NCBI RefSeq assembly: GCF_004784475.1
Contig: NZ_SRRT01000008.1
Span: forward strand, 1-64,000
Length of the DNA stretch: 64,000 nucleotides
Source of the DNA: Streptomyces bauhiniae
GTDB lineage: Bacteria; Actinomycetota; Actinomycetes; Streptomycetales; Streptomycetaceae
Direction of reading: 5' to 3'
The stretch's first letter is position 1. Each line of letters starts with the position of its first letter. The position numbers and the translations under genes are program-made. The notes beneath the pieces are model-generated. The model searched no databases. It saw nothing but the letters and a program-made list of their open reading frames with translations, and was not told where the DNA came from. This document shows positions 37,666 through 46,341 of the stretch, piece after piece.

Positions 37666-38970
37666 ATGAGCACGACTCCCCCGCCCGAGCTGACCGCCGT
37701 CCCGGACCAAGCCGTCCACGAAGAAGGCCCGTTGGGCTGGTTCCGCGCCCTCGGCCCGCGTGGCCGCCGCGCCTTCGCCGGGGCCTTCGGTGGCTATGCC
37801 CTCGACTCCTACGACTACTTCACGCTGCCGCTGACCATGGTGGCGCTGGCCGCGTACTTCCACCTCGACAGCGGCCAGACCGGGCTGTTCACCACCGTCA
37901 CGCTGGTGGTGTCCGCCGTCGGCGGCGCCCTGGCCGGCATGGTTGCGGACCGCATCGGCCGCGTGCGGGCCCTGATGATCACCGTCGTCACCTACGCGGT
38001 GTTCACGGTCGCCTGCGGCTTCGCCCCGAACTACGAGACGCTGCTCGTCTTCCGCGCCCTTCAGGGGCTCGGTTTCGGCGGTGAGTGGGCGGTCGGGGCG
38101 ATCCTGGTCGCCGAGTACGCGAGCGCGCGGCACCGGGGGCGCACCCTCGGCGTGGTGCAGAGTTCCTGGGCGGTCGGCTGGGGTCTGGCCGCGCTCGTCT
38201 ACACGCTGGTGTTCTCCTTCGTCGGCGAGGACCTGGCCTGGCGGGTGCTGTTCTGGACCGGCGCGCTGCCCGCGCTGCTGGTGGTGTGGCTGCGCCGCCG
38301 GGTGCACGACGCACCGCAGGCCGCGGCGGCCCGCGAACACAGCCCGGAGCGCGGCAAGTTCACGGCCATCTTCCGGCCGGGCACGCCCGAGGAGCCCGGT
38401 CTGCTGCGGATCACGCTCTTCGCCAGCCTGCTCTCCACCGGGGTCCAGGGCGGCTACTACACGCTGGCCACCTGGGTGCCGACGTACCTCAAGACCGAGC
38501 GCGGCCTCTCCGTCGTCGGCACCGGCGGCTATCTGGCGCTGCTGATCTCCGGGGCCTTCCTCGGCTATCTGACCGGCGGCCACCTCACCGACCGGCTGGG
38601 CCGGCGCCGCACCATCTGGCTCTTCGCGCTGCTGTCGGCGGTCTGCGTGCTGGCCTACGCCAACATCCCGCCCGGCGCGGGCACCCTGCTCCTGGTCCTG
38701 GGCTTCCCGCTCGGCTTCTGCATGTCGGCCATCTTCAGCGGCTTCGGCTCCTATCTGAGCGAGCTGTACCCGACGGCGGTGCGCGGTACCGGACAGGGCT
38801 TCACGTACAACACCGGGCGCGCGGTGGGCGCGGTCTTCCCGACGCTGGTGGGCTTCCTGGCCGAGAGCTGGGGCGTCGGCGGTGCGCTGGCGTTCGGCGC
38901 GGCGGGCTACGGGCTGGCGGCGCTGGCGCTGTTCGGGCTGCCGGAGACGCGCGGACGGGAGCTGGCATGA
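37666..38970 (+). CDS. MFS transporter, sugar/acid symporter type
   Basis: This integral membrane protein of 434 residues has twelve predicted helices. MFS signatures are VADRIGRVRALM after helix 2 and LTDRLGRRRTIW after helix 8, and the FGGEWAVGAILVAEYASARHRG stretch is typical of metabolite:H+ symporters for carboxylates. The ATG at 37666 has GAGGTG upstream; an earlier in-frame start at 37609 would overlap the -10 element. Its stop overlaps the next start in an ATGA. As first gene of the DUF1445-PxpABC operon it is expected to import 5-oxoproline, a D-amino acid or a related acid. Confidence 0.9.
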   Translation: MSTTPPPELTAVPDQAVHEEGPLGWFRALGPRGRRAFAGAFGGYALDSYDYFTLPLTMVALAAYFHLDSGQTGLFTTVTLVVSAVGGALAGMVADRIGRVRALMITVVTYAVFTVACGFAPNYETLLVFRALQGLGFGGEWAVGAILVAEYASARHRGRTLGVVQSSWAVGWGLAALVYTLVFSFVGEDLAWRVLFWTGALPALLVVWLRRRVHDAPQAAAAREHSPERGKFTAIFRPGTPEEPGLLRITLFASLLSTGVQGGYYTLATWVPTYLKTERGLSVVGTGGYLALLISGAFLGYLTGGHLTDRLGRRRTIWLFALLSAVCVLAYANIPPGAGTLLLVLGFPLGFCMSAIFSGFGSYLSELYPTAVRGTGQGFTYNTGRAVGAVFPTLVGFLAESWGVGGALAFGAAGYGLAALALFGLPETRGRELA

Positions 38971-39806
38971 CCCTCCCCGACCTGACCGGCGACCGCCCCG
39001 TGGCCCTGGCCGAGCCCGGCGCCCGCGACTGGAGCCCCCGTGCCGCGCGGGCCCGCTTCCGGGCGGGCCTGGCCGGCCCCACGGCCGGTGTCGCCGCGGG
39101 CCACACGCAGGCCAACCTGATCGCGGTGCCCGCCGACTGGGCCTACGACATGCTGCTGTTCTGCCAGCGCAACCCCCGCCCCTGTCCGGTGCTGGACGTG
39201 ACGGACGCGGGCGCGGCCACCACCGTCCTCGCGCCCGGCGCCGACCTGCGCACCGATCTCCCGCGCTACCGGGTGTGGGAGGACGGCGAGCTGGTGGCCG
39301 AGCCCGCCGATGCCCGCGCGTACTGGCGGGACGACCTGGTGGCCTTCCTGCTGGGGTGCAGCTTCACCTTCGAGTGGGCGCTGGCCGGGGCGGGCGTGCC
39401 GATCCGCCATGTCGAGCAGGGCCGCAACGTGCCGATGTACGTGACCGGCCGGCAGTGCCGTCCGGCGGGGCGGCTGCGCGGGCCGATGGTGGTGTCGATG
39501 CGCCCGGTGCCCCCGGAGCATCTGCGGGCCGCGATCCGGGAGAGCGGGCTGCTCCCGGCCGTGCACGGCGGCCCGGTGCACTGCGGTGACCCGGCCGCCC
39601 TCGGCATAGCCGACCTGGCCCGGCCCGACTTCGGCGATCCGGTGGAGATGGCGCCGGACGACATCCCGGTGTTCTGGGCGTGCGGGGTGACCCCGCAGGC
39701 GGCGGTGACGGCGTCCCGGCCGCCGTTCGCCCTCACCCACGCGCCGGGGCAGATGTTCCTGACCGACGCCCGCGACGAGCAGTACCGCGTGGTCGGCGTC
39801 GACTGA
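38967..39806 (+). CDS. DUF1445 family protein (putative hydro-lyase / D-glutamate cyclase-like)
   Basis: This cytoplasmic protein of 279 residues matches DUF1445 throughout, with the characteristic PADWAYDMLLFCQRNPRPCPVLDV, FLLGCSFTFEWAL and RNVPMY segments and the C-terminal FALTHAPGQMFLTD. The mammalian relative is a D-glutamate cyclase that makes 5-oxo-D-proline; bacterial members are annotated only as putative hydro-lyases. The gene is translationally coupled to the transporter (ATGA overlap) and is followed 28 bases later by pxpA. A reaction producing or handling 5-oxoproline is therefore a reasonable inference. Confidence 0.87.
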   Translation: MTLPDLTGDRPVALAEPGARDWSPRAARARFRAGLAGPTAGVAAGHTQANLIAVPADWAYDMLLFCQRNPRPCPVLDVTDAGAATTVLAPGADLRTDLPRYRVWEDGELVAEPADARAYWRDDLVAFLLGCSFTFEWALAGAGVPIRHVEQGRNVPMYVTGRQCRPAGRLRGPMVVSMRPVPPEHLRAAIRESGLLPAVHGGPVHCGDPAALGIADLARPDFGDPVEMAPDDIPVFWACGVTPQAAVTASRPPFALTHAPGQMFLTDARDEQYRVVGVD

Positions 39807-39834
39807 TGCGCGTACTTGAGGAGGTCCGTACCCG

Positions 39835-40602
39835 ATGACCGTGACCGGACCGGTCGATCTCAACGCCGACCTGGGCGAGGGCTTCGGCCGCTGGCGGCTG
39901 ACCGACGACGAGGGGCTGCTGTCCGTCGTCACCAGTGCCAACGTGGCCTGCGGCTTCCACGCCGGGGACGCGGCCACCATGCGCCGGGTGTGCGAACTGG
40001 CCGCCGCGCGCGGGGTGGTGATCGGCGCCCAGGTCTCCTACCGCGACCTCGCCGGTTTCGGCCGCCGCGCGATGGACGTGCCGTCCGCCGAGCTGACGGC
40101 CGAAGTCGCCTACCAGATCGGCGCGTTGGAGGTGTTCGCGCGGGCCGCCGGCGCTCGCGTGGCCTACGTCAAGCCGCACGGCGCGCTCTACAACCGGGCC
40201 GTACGGGACGAGGAGCAGGCCCGCGCGGTGGTGGACGGCGTGCTCCTGGCCGGCGCCCGGCTGCCGGTGCTGGGCCTGCCCGGCTCACGTCTGCTGGAGG
40301 CGGCCGGGAAGGCGGGCCTCCGCGCGGTCCCGGAGGCGTTCGCGGACCGCGCCTACACCGACGAGGGCACCCTCGTCCCCCGCGACCGGGAGGGTGCCGT
40401 GGTCAGCGACCCGGAGACGGTGGTGGCCCGCTCGCTGGACCTCGCCCGCTCCGGCGAGGTGACCGCGCTCTCCGGCGCCCGTGTCCGGGTGCGGGCCCGC
40501 TCCCTGTGCCTGCACGGCGACACCCCCGGCGCGGTCGGGCTGGCCCGGCGGGTCCGCACCAAGCTGGCCTCGGCGGGCGTGCCGGTGGAGGCGTTCGCGT
40601 GA
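39835..40602 (+). CDS. pxpA: 5-oxoprolinase subunit PxpA (LamB/YcsF family)
   Basis: This protein of 255 residues has the LamB/YcsF polysaccharide-deacetylase-like barrel. Conserved motifs are DLNADLGEGFG, ANVACGFHAGD, VKPHGALYN and SLCLHGDTPGA. PxpA works with PxpB and PxpC to hydrolyse 5-oxoproline to glutamate using ATP, removing a toxic product of glutamine/glutamate cyclisation. AGGAGG lies before the ATG at 39835. Its stop overlaps the pxpB start in a GTGA, so the three subunits are made together in order A-B-C. Confidence 0.94.
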   Translation: MTVTGPVDLNADLGEGFGRWRLTDDEGLLSVVTSANVACGFHAGDAATMRRVCELAAARGVVIGAQVSYRDLAGFGRRAMDVPSAELTAEVAYQIGALEVFARAAGARVAYVKPHGALYNRAVRDEEQARAVVDGVLLAGARLPVLGLPGSRLLEAAGKAGLRAVPEAFADRAYTDEGTLVPRDREGAVVSDPETVVARSLDLARSGEVTALSGARVRVRARSLCLHGDTPGAVGLARRVRTKLASAGVPVEAFA

Positions 40603-41216
40603 GGGCGCTCCCGGTGGGCGCGCACGCCCTGCTGGTGGAGGTCGCCTCCGCCGAACAGGCGCGTGCCCTGCACGCCGAGCTGCTGCGGCGGCGCGCGGCG
40701 GGCACGCTGTCCGCCCGCGAGATCGTCCCGGCGGCCCGTACGGTCCTGCTGGACGGCGTGGACGACCCGGCACGCCGGGCCGCCGAACTGACCGCCACCG
40801 AACCGCCGCCCGCCCCCGAAGCCACCTCCGCCCCGGTCGAACTCCCGGTCCACTACGACGGACCGGACCTAGCCGAGGTCGCCGCCCATTGGGGTGTCCC
40901 GGTGCGCGAGGTGGCCGAGATCCACGCGGGTACGGAGTTCACGGTGGCCTTCTGCGGCTTCGCCCCCGGCTTCGGCTACCTCACCGGCCTGCCGGAGCAC
41001 CGGTATGTGCCGCGCCGGGCCACCCCGCGCACGGCGGTCCCGGCCGGATCGGTGGCGCTGGCGGGGCCGTACACCGGGGTGTATCCGCGTGCGTCGCCGG
41101 GTGGCTGGCAGTTGATCGGCCGTACGGACGCCGTGCTGTGGGACACCGCGCGGGAACCGGCCGCCCTGCTGGCGCCGGGCACGCGGGTGCGCTTCATCCC
41201 GGTGGGGGCCGCGTGA
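40599..41216 (+). CDS. pxpB: 5-oxoprolinase subunit PxpB (KipI family)
   Basis: This protein of 205 residues is a KipI/AHS1-type (allophanate hydrolase subunit 1) protein. The C-terminal cyclophilin-like part holds the family motifs FTVAFCGFAPGFGYLTGLP, VPRRATPRTAVPAGSVALAG and YPRASPGGWQLIGRT. It starts at a GTG that overlaps the pxpA stop and ends overlapping the pxpC start, both in GTGA. In B. subtilis the homologue KipI also inhibits a sporulation kinase, but the neighbouring PxpA and PxpC point to the enzymatic role here. Confidence 0.93.
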   Translation: MRALPVGAHALLVEVASAEQARALHAELLRRRAAGTLSAREIVPAARTVLLDGVDDPARRAAELTATEPPPAPEATSAPVELPVHYDGPDLAEVAAHWGVPVREVAEIHAGTEFTVAFCGFAPGFGYLTGLPEHRYVPRRATPRTAVPAGSVALAGPYTGVYPRASPGGWQLIGRTDAVLWDTAREPAALLAPGTRVRFIPVGAA

Positions 41217-42079
41217 CGGACCGTGCGCTGGTGGTGGTGCGGGCGGGCGCGCTGACGACCGTGCAGGACCAAGGGCGGCCCGGCCACGCCCACTTGGGCG
41301 TCCCCCGCTCCGGCGCCCTCGACCCGCCCGCCGCCGCGCTCGTCAACCGCCTCGTCGGCAACTCCCCGGACGCGGCCGTACTGGAGACGACGCTCGACGG
41401 CTGTGCCGTACGGGCCCGTTCGGCGGTCACCGTCGCGGTGGGCGGGGCGCCCTGCCCGGTGCGGGTGGGCGGCCGCCCGGCGCCCTGGGGCGCACCGGTC
41501 CGGGTGCCCTCCGGCGAGGTGCTGGAGGTGGGCGCGGCGGTGGCGGGGGTGCGGTCCTACCTGGCGGTCGCGGGCGGGGTCGCGGTGGAGCCGGTGCTCG
41601 GCAGCCGGGCCACGGACCTGCTGTCGGGCCTGGGCCCACCACCGCTCACCGACGGCACGGTGCTCCCGCTGGGCCCGCCGACGGCCGCCCCGGCCCGCCT
41701 GGACACCGCCCCGCAGCCGGCGCCTCCGGCCGAGCTGGTGCTCCGGGTGACGCTGGGGCCGCGCGAGGACTGGTTCACCCCGCAGGCCCTCAGGGACCTG
41801 ACGAGTCGTACGTACCGTGTCTCCCCGGCCAGCAACCGCATCGGCCTGCGCACGGAGGGGCCCACGCTGGAGCGGGCTAGGTCGGGCGAACTGCCCAGCG
41901 AGGGAATGGTGTGGGGGGCGGTCCAGGTCCCGCCGGACGGCCTGCCGCTGATCTTCCTGGCCGACCATCCCACGACCGGCGGCTACCCCGTCCTGGCGGT
42001 GGTCCACCCGGCGGACCTGCCGGGCGCGGCCCAGGCCAGACCGGGGACGCCACTGCGCTTCGTACCCGTACGCCGCTGA
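41213..42079 (+). CDS. pxpC: 5-oxoprolinase subunit PxpC (KipA / biotin-dependent carboxylase-like family)
   Basis: This protein of 288 residues is a KipA/AHS2-type (allophanate hydrolase subunit 2) protein. Family motifs include TTVQDQGRPGHAHLGVPRSGALD, NRLVGNSPDAAVLE, RTYRVSPASNRIGLR, EGMVWGAVQVPPDGLPLIFLADHPTTGGYP and AVVHPADL. It forms the 5-oxoprolinase complex with PxpA and PxpB. The GTG start is coupled to pxpB. The stop codon is the first base of a strong hairpin terminator, so it ends the operon. Confidence 0.94.
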   Translation: MTDRALVVVRAGALTTVQDQGRPGHAHLGVPRSGALDPPAAALVNRLVGNSPDAAVLETTLDGCAVRARSAVTVAVGGAPCPVRVGGRPAPWGAPVRVPSGEVLEVGAAVAGVRSYLAVAGGVAVEPVLGSRATDLLSGLGPPPLTDGTVLPLGPPTAAPARLDTAPQPAPPAELVLRVTLGPREDWFTPQALRDLTSRTYRVSPASNRIGLRTEGPTLERARSGELPSEGMVWGAVQVPPDGLPLIFLADHPTTGGYPVLAVVHPADLPGAAQARPGTPLRFVPVRR

Positions 42080-42101
42080 AGGGGGCCCGGCGGGCCCCCT
42101 T
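42079..42101. terminator. Bidirectional hairpin terminator after pxpC
   Basis: AAGGGGGCCC and GGGCCCCCTT form a perfect 10-bp stem around GGC, ending in T's on the plus strand and A's on the other. It overlaps the pxpC stop and lies four bases from the end of the convergent HEAT-repeat gene. Confidence 0.88.
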
Positions 42102-42105
42102 CGGC

Positions 42106-43524
42106 TCACAGCGTCTGCGGGTCCTGTTCGAAGCGGCTGCGGACCGCCGTCTGGACCTCGTCCTCCTCGGCGGGGTCGGCGGCCAGGCGGCGGAGGCGTT
42201 CGACGACGCGGGCGTCGCCGGTCTCGGCGTGGCGGGCGGCCAGTTCGCGGGTGGTCTCCTCGCAGTCCCACAGGCACTCGACGGCGAACCCGGCGGCGAA
42301 GGAGGGGTCGGTGGCCGCGAGGGCGCGGGCCGCGCGGCCGCGCAGATGGGAGGAGGCCGTCTCCCGGTAGATGTGGCGCAGTACGGGCGCCGCGCAGGCG
42401 ATGCCCAGGCGTCCGGCGCCGTCGACCAGGGTCCACAGGGTCGGCGCGTCGGGCCCTTCGCCCCGTACGGCCTCGCGCAGGGCGCCGAGGACGAGGTCGC
42501 TGTCCTTGGCGCCGCCCCGGCAGGCCAGCACGCGTCCGGCGGCGGCGCCGAGCACGTCGGGCCGCTGGGCCCAGCGGCGGGCGCGGTCGACGGCGGCCGG
42601 GGTGCGCATCCGCTCGAAGGCGTCGAGCGCGGCGTCCACCACGACACCGGGCCCGTCCGCGACGGCGGCCTCGACCAGGTCGAGCGTCTCGGGCGCCCCG
42701 CTGTCGGCGAGATAGCGCAGCGCGGTGCAGCGGGCGCCGTCGGTGCCGGAGCGGGCGGCGGCCAGGATCTCCGGCCGGTCCTCGGGCGCGGCGACGGCGA
42801 CCAGGCAGCGGGCGGCGGGGACATGAAGGGCTGCGCCGCGCTCCAGGCCCTGCTGGGCCCACTCGAAGACGGCGTCCACGCTCCAGCCGGGGCGGGGCCC
42901 GGTGGGCCGGAGCTGCCGCTGCCAGCGGTCGAAGCTGCCGGCCTCGCTGGCGGCGCGTACGCGGGCGGAGACGGATTCACGCGGGTCGTCGGCCCACAGC
43001 CGCCAGGGCCGGGGCTCGAAGGCGTCGCGTACGGCGGCGGCGAGTTCGGCCTCGCCGGCCGGGTCGGTGCCGAAGCGGGCCAGCACGGGGGCGGCGAGGG
43101 CGCGCAGGCCCGCGTCGTCGTCGCGCAGGGCCAGTTCGTCCAGCGCCCAGGCCCAGTTGGCGCCCTGGGCGGCGTACCGGCGCAGCAGGGCGAGCGCGTC
43201 GAGCCTGCCGTAGGAGGCGAGGTGGCCGAGGACGGCGAGGGCGAGCCCGGTGCGGGACTCCTCGGTGTCGAGGGCGTCCTCGGGGTCGAGGAGGTGGGCC
43301 TCGATGGCGTCCAGGCCGCCGTTCAGATCGAGGTAGAGGCGGGCGTAGTAGAGGGAGCGGTTCTCCACCTGCCAGTCGTGGCGGGGGTCGTGGAGAACAC
43401 AGTGGTCGAGGGCCTGGAGCGCCTCGGCGCGGGGGGCGGTGAGCGCGTGCAGGGTGCCGTCGCCCCGGCCCCGCTGGAGCAGGCCGAGCAGGGTACCGCT
43501 GGGCGCTATGACCGGATCGAACAT
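42106..43524 (-). CDS. HEAT-repeat protein
   Basis: This soluble protein of about 472 residues consists mostly of paired helices with HEAT/PBS-lyase-like repeats. Examples are ARCTALRYLADSGAPETLDLVEAAVADGPGVVVDAALDAFERM and LRGRAARALAATDPSFAAGFAVECLWDCEETTRELAARHAETGDARVVERL. Such solenoids are protein-binding scaffolds; no catalytic site is visible and I do not know its partner. I prefer ATG 43524 (MFDPVIAPSG) over GTG 43539 because GTGAGG is placed as its ribosome-binding site. It is convergent with pxpC and downstream of the ankyrin-repeat gene, with a hairpin between. Confidence 0.82.
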   Translation of the reverse strand: MFDPVIAPSGTLLGLLQRGRGDGTLHALTAPRAEALQALDHCVLHDPRHDWQVENRSLYYARLYLDLNGGLDAIEAHLLDPEDALDTEESRTGLALAVLGHLASYGRLDALALLRRYAAQGANWAWALDELALRDDDAGLRALAAPVLARFGTDPAGEAELAAAVRDAFEPRPWRLWADDPRESVSARVRAASEAGSFDRWQRQLRPTGPRPGWSVDAVFEWAQQGLERGAALHVPAARCLVAVAAPEDRPEILAAARSGTDGARCTALRYLADSGAPETLDLVEAAVADGPGVVVDAALDAFERMRTPAAVDRARRWAQRPDVLGAAAGRVLACRGGAKDSDLVLGALREAVRGEGPDAPTLWTLVDGAGRLGIACAAPVLRHIYRETASSHLRGRAARALAATDPSFAAGFAVECLWDCEETTRELAARHAETGDARVVERLRRLAADPAEEDEVQTAVRSRFEQDPQTL

Positions 43525-43830
43525 GGGAAACAGCCTCACATCAAGCGTCGACGCAACCGGGGACCACTCATCACCTGGCCGCGTGACACAACGTCGGAGC
43601 GCCCGCCGTCTCTTGCTTGCTGCTGCCCATTTCTCTCTGCCTCTCGTCGGGGCCCCTTGCGGGCCGCTTCACGGCCCGCGTGGTGCGGCATCTCCCGCCC
43701 GGCCATCACGTCCGTGAATCACGTCGTCATGATGACCCGCGGTTTGTGCCGCCGCGACCGTATTTACGGCGGTCCCCCTCCGCCTCCCCCCGTTGATCTC
43801 CGCCCCCCGAAGGGGCCGGTTGCCGAAGTG
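43525..43830. other. Intergenic region between HEAT- and ankyrin-repeat genes
   Basis: About 306 bases without a supported gene. It holds a hairpin at 43659-43679 and must also contain the promoter of the HEAT-repeat gene on the minus strand. Its base composition is somewhat less GC-rich than the genes around it, with C/T runs near 43600-43650. I see no clear promoter boxes. Confidence 0.5.
43659..43679 (-). terminator. Hairpin downstream of the ankyrin-repeat gene
   Basis: GCGGGCCG and CGGCCCGC form a perfect 8-bp stem around CTTCA. It lies about 150 bases after the end of the minus-strand ankyrin gene, a plausible transcript end. Confidence 0.5.
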
Positions 43831-44223
43831 TCAGTGTGCGCCGAACAGTTCCAGTAGTTCGATCTTTCCGAACATGCGGGCGGTGTCGATGGCCGAGGGC
43901 GTGCCCGCGGCCGGGTCGGCGCCGCCGTCGAGCAGCGCCTGGATGACCGCCGTCTCACCCTTGAACACGGCTCCGGCGAGCGGGGTCTGTCCCCGGTCGT
44001 TGATCCGGTCGGCGTCGGCGCCGCGCTGGAGCAGCGCCCGGACGGCGTCGGCGTGCCCGTGGTACGCGGCGAGCATCACCAGGCAGTCGCCGCGGTCGTT
44101 GGTGAGCCCGACCGGGACGCCCGCGTCGACGTAGGCCACCAGTTCCTCGGTCCGGCCCTGCCTGGCCAGGTCGAAGATCTTGGTCGCCAGCTCCACGACC
44201 TGCGGGTCGGGGGCTTCGCTCAT
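43831..44223 (-). CDS. Ankyrin-repeat protein
   Basis: This small soluble protein of 130 residues contains about three ankyrin repeats. They are recognisable by GRTEELVAYVDAGVPVGLTNDRGDCLVMLAAYHGHADAVRALLQRGADADRINDRGQTPLAGAVFKGETAVIQALLDGGADP. Ankyrin repeats mediate protein-protein contacts; no other domain is present and the partner is unknown. It starts at ATG 44223 and points away from the smeA-sffA operon, with 220 bases between them. The C-terminal helix ends in ELLELFGAH. Confidence 0.9.
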   Translation of the reverse strand: MSEAPDPQVVELATKIFDLARQGRTEELVAYVDAGVPVGLTNDRGDCLVMLAAYHGHADAVRALLQRGADADRINDRGQTPLAGAVFKGETAVIQALLDGGADPAAGTPSAIDTARMFGKIELLELFGAH

Positions 44224-44425
44224 CGGCCGGACCGCCTCTCATGACTTCCGTTCGGGTGAATCGCCAGCGTACTGGCTCGCGCACCGGTGTGGGGGCTCTG
44301 CCCGGCCGGGTGACCGACGGCTCCACCACCCGTGGGAAAAACGCCGAATTTCACCCACTTGCACCTTTTATCGTATGGATACATTCTGTGATCCTGGAAG
44401 TACTCATGGTGACTGTCCCCCCTTC

Positions 44426-44430
44426 GACAC
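44426..44430 (+). promoter_or_regulatory. Possible WhiA contact sequence upstream of smeA
   Basis: GACAC, the core I recall for WhiA binding, stands 13 bases before the smeA start, just before the ribosome-binding site. A promoter may lie above it, with TTGCAC at 44359 and TACATT at 44380, although the spacer is short. The five-base match is weak evidence alone; its weight comes from smeA being a known sporulation-dependent gene. Confidence 0.3.
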
Positions 44431-44443
44431 CAGGAGGTCCCAA

Positions 44444-44638
44444 ATGATCCTCTCCATGTCCGGCGTGGTCCTGCTCGGCATCATCGTCTTCCTGTTCTTC
44501 CGCAAGGACGGGCTCAAGGGATCGCACGCCGTCGTCTCGGCCCTGTTCGGCTTCTACCTGGCGAGCACGGCCATCGCGCCCAGCATCAAGGCGGGCGGCG
44601 AGAGCCTGGCGAGCCTCCTCGGCGGCATCAAGTTCTGA
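44444..44638 (+). CDS. smeA: Small sporulation membrane protein SmeA
   Basis: This membrane protein has 64 residues and two hydrophobic segments (about 5-19 and 28-46) joined by the charged loop FRKDGLKGSH. In S. coelicolor SmeA is a small membrane protein needed for proper spore formation; it brings the FtsK/SpoIIIE-like SffA to sporulation septa. Size, composition and the position directly before sffA fit this. AGGAGG is seven bases before the ATG at 44444. The upstream region is relatively AT-rich from 44336 to 44395, as expected for a regulated promoter. Identification is by recall of the gene pair, not by search. Confidence 0.88.
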   Translation: MILSMSGVVLLGIIVFLFFRKDGLKGSHAVVSALFGFYLASTAIAPSIKAGGESLASLLGGIKF

Positions 44639-44727
44639 CCGCGCCCCTCCCCCGAGGCCACGCGGACCGGCGGGTCCCGTCCGAGGGGGAGTCTCCCCAC
44701 GCCCGTACCCACCTCCAGGAGACAGCA

Positions 44728-46335
44728 GTGGCCCGGCGCCCACTCCCCCGCATTCTGAGCAAGGACAGCGCGCAGCTCGCCCGCACCCAGCTCGCCCGGA
44801 GCCGGGAGCTGGCCCGGACGGCGGCCGACAGCGCCACGGACGTCCTCCACCCGCTGATCACCATCTCGCGCGGTCTGCGCCGGCTGGCCCTGGCCGGCCG
44901 GGCCAAGGTGGCGGCCACCCCCAAGGACAAGCGGGGCCCGCTGCTGTTCCTGGCGGCCGCCGTGGTCATGGCCGTCGCGCTGATGCCGTACGGCCCGCTG
45001 CTGGCCGCCGTGTCCCTGATGGTCGCGGCGGCCTGGTACGGACGCGATCACGCCCCGGCCGCCCCCGAGGGCCCCGACCCCGCGCGGGCCGAACGGCTCC
45101 AGTCGCTCTACGAGGCCCTGGTGCCGTGCTTCTCCACCGCCGAGGACCCGGCCCCGCTGTACGCGCACGGCGGCGCGTGGGACGCGGTCTTCACGGAGCA
45201 CGAGTTCGACGAGGGCGGCCGGCTGGAGCGCATCGTCATCCGCTACCCGGCGTACTTCCCGGACGGCGACCCGGAGTCCCGCGCGCGGGTCGAGCGGCTG
45301 CTCACCGCGAAGGCGGGGCGCGGCCGGGAGTACCGCTTCGTCTGGGAGGAGGAGGGCAACCGGCTCACGCTGAGCGTCCTCGCCGCCCTGCCCACCGGCA
45401 TCACCGCCCAGCACTTCGTCACCGCGCCCGGCGAGACGGTGCTCGGCTTCACCGACCCCGACGAGGTCCAGCGCACCCTCCCGCTCTCCTACGGCGAGGA
45501 GCGGTGCGACGTGCCTCCGGTGGTCTGGCGCACCGGCAGCCGCTCGCCGGAGCCCCATCTGCTGGTCATGGGCCAGCCCGGCAGCGGCACGTCCACGCTG
45601 CTGCGCTCCATCGCCCTCCAGGCGTTGCGGCACGGCGACGTGATGATCGTGGACGGCGGCGGCACCGGCGAGTACTCCTGCCTGATCGGCCGGGCGGGCG
45701 TGCTGGCCGTGGAGTGCGCGCCGGCCGGGGCGGTGTCCGGGCTCGAGTGGGCCGCGCAGGAGACCGAGCGGCGGCTCCTCGCGGTCAACCAGGCCCGGCA
45801 GGCGGGCGGTCCGCCGCCGGAGGACACCACGCGTCCCCTGTGGGTCCTGCTGGACCGCCCGACCGTCTTCACCCACCTCGCGGAGGCGGAGCACCGCACC
45901 GACCCGCAGGCCCTCCTCCAGGTCCCGCTGCGGCACGGGCGGGCGGCGGGGGTGACGGTGGTGGTGGCCGAGCAGTTCGACAGCGCGGACGCCCTGAGCG
46001 AGGCGATCGGCCAGCACACCCGCGCCCGGGTGGTCCTCGGCCCGGCCTCCCCGCAGCAGGTCGCCGCGTTCCTGGGCGCCCCGCCGCCCACCACCCCGCC
46101 GGACCGGACCCCGCCCGGCCGCGGCTACGCCCGCCTCGGCTCCGGCCCGGTCCACCGCCTCCAGGTCCCGGCCACCCCGGACCCCTACGACGAGACGACC
46201 CCGGAACCGGAGCGGCAGGCGGTGCTGTCCCTGCTGCCCGAGCGCGTCACCCCGGCGGAATCGGAGCCGACCCGCTCCCTGGAGGTCGTCTCCCCGGCCG
46301 AACCGGCGGACGCGGTCCCGGCGGACCGGGCCTGA
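44728..46335 (+). CDS. sffA: SpoIIIE/FtsK-like protein SffA
   Basis: This membrane-anchored protein of 535 residues has an N-terminal basic region, two adjacent hydrophobic segments (about 72-100) and a C-terminal FtsK/SpoIIIE-type RecA-like domain. In S. coelicolor SffA is targeted to sporulation septa by SmeA and affects DNA partitioning and spore maturation. The Walker A-like loop reads MGQPGSGTSTLLRS (G282-S289), with T288 where ATP-binding lysine is normal. Walker B VMIVDGGG is present. ATP hydrolysis may therefore be weak or absent. It starts at GTG 44728 after AGGAG, 89 bases after smeA, and ends just before a very long perfect hairpin. Confidence 0.9.
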   Translation: MARRPLPRILSKDSAQLARTQLARSRELARTAADSATDVLHPLITISRGLRRLALAGRAKVAATPKDKRGPLLFLAAAVVMAVALMPYGPLLAAVSLMVAAAWYGRDHAPAAPEGPDPARAERLQSLYEALVPCFSTAEDPAPLYAHGGAWDAVFTEHEFDEGGRLERIVIRYPAYFPDGDPESRARVERLLTAKAGRGREYRFVWEEEGNRLTLSVLAALPTGITAQHFVTAPGETVLGFTDPDEVQRTLPLSYGEERCDVPPVVWRTGSRSPEPHLLVMGQPGSGTSTLLRSIALQALRHGDVMIVDGGGTGEYSCLIGRAGVLAVECAPAGAVSGLEWAAQETERRLLAVNQARQAGGPPPEDTTRPLWVLLDRPTVFTHLAEAEHRTDPQALLQVPLRHGRAAGVTVVVAEQFDSADALSEAIGQHTRARVVLGPASPQQVAAFLGAPPPTTPPDRTPPGRGYARLGSGPVHRLQVPATPDPYDETTPEPERQAVLSLLPERVTPAESEPTRSLEVVSPAEPADAVPADRA

Positions 46336-46341
46336 ACGTCT

